NCBI GenBank assembly: GCA_018262715.1
Contig: JADFDS010000043.1
Location: 62,001-126,000, forward strand
DNA: 64,000 nucleotides
From: Bacteroidota bacterium
Lineage (GTDB): Bacteria; Bacteroidota; Bacteroidia; Bacteroidales; VadinHA17
Direction of reading: 5' to 3'
The position numbers were made by a program, and so were the translations under genes. Of the stretch, positions 60,234 to 64,000 are shown in pieces. How positions within the stretch are numbered: the first letter of the stretch is position 1; each line of letters starts with the position of its first letter. Under the pieces are notes generated by a model. It was not told where the DNA came from. It ran no database searches and saw nothing but the letters and a program-made list of their open reading frames with translations.

Positions 60234-61082
60234 TCATTTTAATATCCGGAAGCTTTCTCCCGGCAGGTAGACATCAAGTTGAATATTCCGGGCTCCCAGC
60301 AATCCGTTTTCCGATTTCGGGTCAACCGGATTCCGAAGCACCACCACCTGGGCATCCAGAACCGTGGCTGTATTGCCTTCCACGAAAATACCTGCAGGCT
60401 CGTCTATTCCCACCACCATCTGTTCAGGGTGCTCAATGCATGCGCAGACCGACCTGTTCAGGCGCTTCCGGATAATGAAATGCTGGTCAATGATCACCTT
60501 TTCAAGCATCCCGAGACCCTCTATGGTTTCAACGTTCTCCGCCTCCATAGTGGCGAACACAACATCAGCATCCGGATTTTTCAGTTCATTCCCGGTGATC
60601 ATGGTCTTGCTCATCAGTGCTGCTCCCGCGCTGGTACCGCATACCACATTTCCTTTTTCAAAGGCCTCATGGATGGCAGCCTTTATGGGAGTACCCTCAA
60701 TCGCCTCCATGAAGCGGCTCTGATCGCCTCCTGAAATAAAAACCATTCTTGCATTGCGGATGGAATCGATCCTGGCCTGTGAATATGGTTTACCCCTGAC
60801 AAAATGTAGGCCATGCACATTGTTCAGTCCCTGTTTCGTGAAATATGCAGTAGTGTAAAAAATTGCAGTATCAGGCTCTTCACTTGACATTGGAAGGATA
60901 ACACCGTACCCCCCTTTGTCCAGTCCTGATTCTGCAACTATTTTCGAAATGATGGAGGAGGAGAGGTTTCCTCCTCCGAGAATGAACAGTTTTCCTTCTT
61001 TCGGGGTTTCGCTCCGGCACGAATAACCTGCTGCGCACAATGCCGTCAGCAGCATCATGCGTACCGCTATTGATTTTAACAT
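60234..61082 (-). CDS. Exported cyanophycinase-family (S51) peptidase
   Basis: 282 residues. The N-terminal signal ends AAGYSC with a possible lipid Cys at 22, so it is exported, perhaps lipid-anchored. The catalytic Ser 151 lies in CGTSAGAALM; GGDQ at 118-121 is the substrate-side loop. IIDQHFIIRKRLNR has Asp 199, Gln 200, Arg 205, 207 and 210. That spacing matches the Asp/Gln/Arg pocket I recall for Synechocystis CphB, which binds the beta-Asp-Arg unit. This supports cyanophycinase rather than the related aspartyl dipeptidase PepE. Spacing of 11 bases to YfcC indicates an operon. Extracellular location suggests attack on external polymer. Confidence 0.85.
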   Translation of the reverse strand: MLKSIAVRMMLLTALCAAGYSCRSETPKEGKLFILGGGNLSSSIISKIVAESGLDKGGYGVILPMSSEEPDTAIFYTTAYFTKQGLNNVHGLHFVRGKPYSQARIDSIRNARMVFISGGDQSRFMEAIEGTPIKAAIHEAFEKGNVVCGTSAGAALMSKTMITGNELKNPDADVVFATMEAENVETIEGLGMLEKVIIDQHFIIRKRLNRSVCACIEHPEQMVVGIDEPAGIFVEGNTATVLDAQVVVLRNPVDPKSENGLLGARNIQLDVYLPGESFRILK

Positions 61083-61094
61083 ACAGTCTCTTTT

Positions 61095-62240
61095 TTAATC
61101 CTTCTTGCCAAATTCTATTCCGCGCGGGCTTGATCCTGATTTAACATACCAGGTCTCAATACCTGATCCGTCACGGTTCGCTCTCATGATCTTGCCCGGA
61201 GTGCGGTCACCCCAATATATCTTATCATATTCAGCTTCGTATCCAAGGCCAAATACCACCCGGCTTACCCCTGTGGCAACAGTGCTGATACCGGTACCGT
61301 CGGGGTTTGCAGATTTGATATGGATATCTCCCGAAGCCACCCACTGGTCAAAATAGATCCGGCTGCCGATAACTATGGTAGATCCTCCCTCAACCAGCGG
61401 AATTATTTCAGTCTCACCTGTCCCGTCGAGGTTCTTTGACCACAGGCCGCCATTGTAATTAACCCAATAAAGCTTACGGTTGACCTGGTCTATTGACACC
61501 CCTTCCGGGTCGCCCGAGCCCTGTCCGGTGACGAAATCCTCTTTCTGGTTAACATCAGTGTTTGACATATCCGCCCTCTGGATGCCCTCATCCGTATCCC
61601 AGTAAAGCCTGTTGCCGGCATAATCTATTGCCAGTCCGTCAGGTCCGGGCAAACCGGTCCTGAACTCGGTCAGGTTGCTTCCATCGAGATCGCAACGGTA
61701 AATGGCGCTTGCATCGTAATCACTGATGTACAGTTTTGAGTTAACCGTATCAACTGCCAGGTCATACGCATCCTGGAATGGCCCGATGGGCAGTGCGGAA
61801 AATACGGGAGCATCATCATTGAGAAAGCCGGAATATACCGTGCTTCCGTCAGTAAAGAAAGCAGGTATTCCTGTCACTTCCGAATTCAATATGACGATCT
61901 CCTCCGATTGTTGCTTTATCTCCATCGAGACATCGGTTTTGATCATCAGCGATGCCGTAAAGACCCCTGATGCGGAATACAGATGCTCCGGGCTCACATC
62001 GGTTGACCTGGTACCGTCGCCGAAATCCCAGTAATAAAATGGATTTCCGGCCTCCGCCGGGACGATGGACTCATTGGTGAAATTTACCGTGGCCGGAGCA
62101 TACCCGTTGTTGTCAACCGTGTAGGAAAAGCGGGGAACTGTGCTCGCGGGGGGAACGGGAAAGCCCTCGTCCTTGCAGCTGTTGAGCAGCAGGGAAAGTG
62201 ACAGCACTATAACAATCCGACTTACAAACTTCATTTTCAT
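61095..62240 (-). CDS. Surface lipoprotein with PKD domain and YWTD propeller
   Basis: 381 residues. A lipoprotein signal (VLSLSLLLNSC) is followed by KDEG, an acidic lipoprotein-export-like patch. A PKD domain (FYYWDFGDGTRSTD) precedes LDL-receptor-class-B-like YWTD repeats: LYWDTDEGIQRADMSN, LYWVNYNGGLWSKNLDG, IYWGDRTPGKIMRANRDG and others. It is likely surface exposed and may bind polymer, in the place of a surface glycan-binding protein of a PUL. The partner YWTD lipoprotein gene lies 124 bases upstream. Ligand unknown. Confidence 0.8.
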   Translation of the reverse strand: MKMKFVSRIVIVLSLSLLLNSCKDEGFPVPPASTVPRFSYTVDNNGYAPATVNFTNESIVPAEAGNPFYYWDFGDGTRSTDVSPEHLYSASGVFTASLMIKTDVSMEIKQQSEEIVILNSEVTGIPAFFTDGSTVYSGFLNDDAPVFSALPIGPFQDAYDLAVDTVNSKLYISDYDASAIYRCDLDGSNLTEFRTGLPGPDGLAIDYAGNRLYWDTDEGIQRADMSNTDVNQKEDFVTGQGSGDPEGVSIDQVNRKLYWVNYNGGLWSKNLDGTGETEIIPLVEGGSTIVIGSRIYFDQWVASGDIHIKSANPDGTGISTVATGVSRVVFGLGYEAEYDKIYWGDRTPGKIMRANRDGSGIETWYVKSGSSPRGIEFGKKD

Positions 62241-62319
62241 ATTTTCATTTTTTATTGGATCAGATCACCTGTTGTGGTCTGACCCGTCGACACTTCAGTC
62301 AGTAATACAGCCAGGCAGG

Positions 62320-62350
62320 CTATGCGGACCGGCGACGCCGGTCCGCATAG
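62320..62350. repeat. 31-bp perfect palindrome between the YWTD genes
   Basis: 15-bp arms around a single A. It lies 14 bases past the stop of the upstream YWTD gene and before the PKD-YWTD gene. It has the same geometry as the 29-bp palindromes elsewhere but a different arm sequence. It probably acts as an intra-operon attenuator or RNA stabiliser. Confidence 0.75.
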
Positions 62351-62364
62351 GGCCACCCGCTTTT

Positions 62365-63234
62365 CTATTTGACCAGCACAATGCCCCTCGGGCTTGAGAG
62401 CCCTGTAGCCAGGGTAACCTTTCCTGTACCGTTGAGGTTGGCTTCGTAAATCTCTCCCAGACCCCTGTCGGACCAGTACAGCTTGTCCTTCTCATAATCA
62501 ATGGCAATGCCGAAAACACGGTCATCAACATCAGCAATTGTCACAACACCGGAACCGTCAAGATTGGCCCTCTTCAGTGTCATCGAATTCTGGTCATCAA
62601 AGTAAATCTTGTTGTTCTCGGTGTCCACAAATAATGAATATCCGTATACGCCTGAGACCAGGATTGTGGGATTGGTGCCGTCAAGGTTGGCAACATACAG
62701 ATTCTCAAACCAAGCCTCATAAAAGTACAGTTTGTCGTTCTTCTCGTCAATGGCAACCGCCCTCATACTCGCTTCCTCTATTGTCACCAGTTCAGTCTGA
62801 AGGCTTGAACCATCGAGGTTTGCCCTGGAGATGTGCTCGGCGTCATCAGCCCAGTAAACCTTGTTATTGTCATGATCTATGGCAACACCGTAGGGATCAA
62901 GGATACCGGTTACTATTGATGCAAGTCCGGTACCGTCAGGCTTCATTTTCCAGATCTTGCCGTCAGGCGTGTCAGCATCATAATAATCACTGAAAAAGAG
63001 ATAGCCTGTTTCATCGTCATAGGCAATGCCGGGCCCTGACATTCCTGCCACATCCTTGACAGTTGAGAGAGTATTGGTTCCGTCGAGAACTATTTTTCCA
63101 ATGATCTCGTCGGAAGTATCCATAAAGTAAAGTGCCGGAATTACTTCAGGTTCGTCCTCTCCCTTGCACGAAACCATTAAGGTCAGTGCCGCAGCAGCAA
63201 TCAGTAAAAGAAGTTTTGTAGCTTTCATTGTCAT
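62365..63234 (-). CDS. Surface lipoprotein with YWTD propeller
   Basis: 289 residues. Lipoprotein signal LTLMVSC followed by KGEDEPE, an acidic patch suggestive of surface export. About six YWTD-type blades: VYWADDAEHISRANLDG, LYFYEAWFENLYVANLDG, IYFDDQNSMTLKRANLDG, LYWSDRGLGEIYEANLNG. No PKD domain. It is a paralogue of the next gene and lies 24 bases after the SusD stop. Probable binding protein of the SusCD system; ligand unknown. Confidence 0.8.
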   Translation of the reverse strand: MTMKATKLLLLIAAAALTLMVSCKGEDEPEVIPALYFMDTSDEIIGKIVLDGTNTLSTVKDVAGMSGPGIAYDDETGYLFFSDYYDADTPDGKIWKMKPDGTGLASIVTGILDPYGVAIDHDNNKVYWADDAEHISRANLDGSSLQTELVTIEEASMRAVAIDEKNDKLYFYEAWFENLYVANLDGTNPTILVSGVYGYSLFVDTENNKIYFDDQNSMTLKRANLDGSGVVTIADVDDRVFGIAIDYEKDKLYWSDRGLGEIYEANLNGTGKVTLATGLSSPRGIVLVK

Positions 63235-63258
63235 GTGTTTTAGTTTATCATCAAGATT

Positions 63259-64000
63259 TTAATATCCGGGATTTTGTATCATTTCAGGACTGTTGTTTGT
63301 CAGGATCTCATCGGCAGGGATGGGAAACAGTGTCTGGTTGGCCCTTGTGACATTGGGCAGCACATCTGATGCCCTCCCTGTCCTTACCAGGTCAAACCAC
63401 CGGTGCCCCTCGAAGGCAAATTCCACCCGTCTTTCCTGCTCAATGGCCAGTAACAGTTCATCTGCAGTATCGGCACCTGTAGGACCAAGATCAGCCCTGC
63501 TCCTTATCGCATTGATATCCGACCTGACTGATGTGATATTACCACCGGCCAGGCTGGCTTCAGCCTCTGCCCTTATCAGGTACATCTCTGCCAGGCGCAG
63601 GACTATTATATTATCGGAACCCTTGCTCAGGTCATTGTATTTGTTGGCATATGCCAGGGCCCCGTCATAGGCTATTGATACTGCTTTCCGTTCGTCACCC
63701 GCCTCATAGGCACTGATAAGGCTTGCGTCAGGTTCAACCTCTCTTCTTCCGTTAAGCGTTTTCGGGAAATTATACTCGGCAATTCTGTTCCTGTCAAGCT
63801 CGGTGAAATCAATCTCGAATATCGTCTCTGCTGATCCGTCAGATGCGAAGACATCCGCATAGTTTCCGGGAAGGGTGTAACCTCCGTATTTGATCACACT
63901 GTCAGCCTTTTCGCGGGCCATCGCGTAATCACCCGAATAAAGGGAGAGTCTTGCAAGAAGGGCAAGGGCAGCATATTTCGATGCCCTGGTTTTGGTTGAT
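63259..64000 (-). CDS. SusD/RagB-family lipoprotein, C-terminal part
   Basis: The frame is open to the right edge, so the N-terminus (lipoprotein signal) is missing; about 247 residues are seen. The TPR-like segment KYAALALLARLSLYSGDYAMAREKAD and the C-terminal blocks VLRLAEMYLIRAEA, ERRVEFAFEGHRWFDLVR and LFPIPADEILTN are SusD/RagB signatures. It forms the lid of a SusC TonB-dependent channel and captures oligomers at the cell surface. A susC gene is expected just beyond the right edge, upstream in transcription. This anchors the peptide-utilization operon. Confidence 0.92.
   Translation of the reverse strand, partial: STKTRASKYAALALLARLSLYSGDYAMAREKADSVIKYGGYTLPGNYADVFASDGSAETIFEIDFTELDRNRIAEYNFPKTLNGRREVEPDASLISAYEAGDERKAVSIAYDGALAYANKYNDLSKGSDNIIVLRLAEMYLIRAEAEASLAGGNITSVRSDINAIRSRADLGPTGADTADELLLAIEQERRVEFAFEGHRWFDLVRTGRASDVLPNVTRANQTLFPIPADEILTNNSPEMIQNPGY

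Noticed and set aside
1-64000. CRISPR array, tRNA, rRNA, prophage or transposase
   Set aside because: No spaced direct-repeat array, tRNA cloverleaf pattern, rRNA segment or recombinase motif was found on reading through the gene gaps.

Overview
The window reads as a chromosome segment of a Bacteroidota bacterium, probably an anaerobic or facultative member of the Bacteroidales/Marinilabiliales side of the phylum. Lineage markers are a SusD-type protein, a PorP/SprF protein, CHU_C and type IX secretion C-terminal domains, surface lipoproteins with acidic residues after the lipidated Cys, and many promoters of the Bacteroidota form TTTG-N18-21-TAnnTTTG/A. Anaerobic redox chemistry is suggested by a 2-oxoacid:ferredoxin oxidoreductase, a tungsten-type aldehyde oxidoreductase, a KamA-type radical SAM enzyme and futalosine-route menaquinone genes. 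No rRNA, tRNA, CRISPR array, transposase or phage gene was seen.

Layout. 1-12 kb: end of an OmpH/Skp gene, murI, korAB, a large receiver/PEP-synthase-like protein, the minus-strand run queD-folE-fabD, mqnB-mqnD, and superoxide dismutase. 12-18 kb: nitroreductase, a small exported protein, proline dehydrogenase and a 1074-residue multi-cofactor amine-dehydrogenase-like flavoprotein. 18-21 kb: an ECF sigma factor, a membrane protein with PKD and CHU_C domains, and a PorP/SprF protein. 21-28 kb: OmpH-like lipoprotein, DivIC/FtsB, a MoaD/ThiS-like carrier divergent from an aldehyde oxidoreductase, kamA, and an HhH-OmpA-DUF937 operon. 28-38 kb: phosphoesterase-PQQ fusion, a decayed DUF6629-like gene, a hybrid histidine kinase and NtrC-type regulator with a sigma-54 promoter just downstream, a candidate structured RNA, and a penicillin-acylase-family enzyme. 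38-52 kb: housekeeping and accessory genes (HtpX, TspO-like, cupin, DUF255, SMUG2-type glycosylase, Mesh1-type HD hydrolase, MBL, DCC, DUF3795, radical SAM) and a type IX secreted pectate-lyase-like protein. 52-64 kb: DUF1846, a LigB-type dioxygenase and a long minus-strand operon running in from the right edge.

The most interesting unit is that last operon (about 64000 down to 54742): SusD, two YWTD-propeller lipoproteins (one with a PKD domain), an exported cyanophycinase-family peptidase, a YfcC-family transporter, isoaspartyl dipeptidase, a secreted M14 carboxypeptidase and an NSAR/OSBS-type racemase. It has the layout of a polysaccharide utilization locus but with peptidases instead of glycosidases. 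I read it as a SusCD-linked locus for cyanophycin or other beta-aspartyl polypeptides. The substrate is inferred, not shown.

Second-tier points are the sigma-54 circuit at 30.8-35.7 kb, the structured RNA candidate at 35744-35860, the PKD-bearing possible anti-sigma protein, and several families of short intergenic repeats: palindromes of about 30 bp at gene ends, 7-bp CGCAAAT arrays, and a 69-bp tandem duplication.
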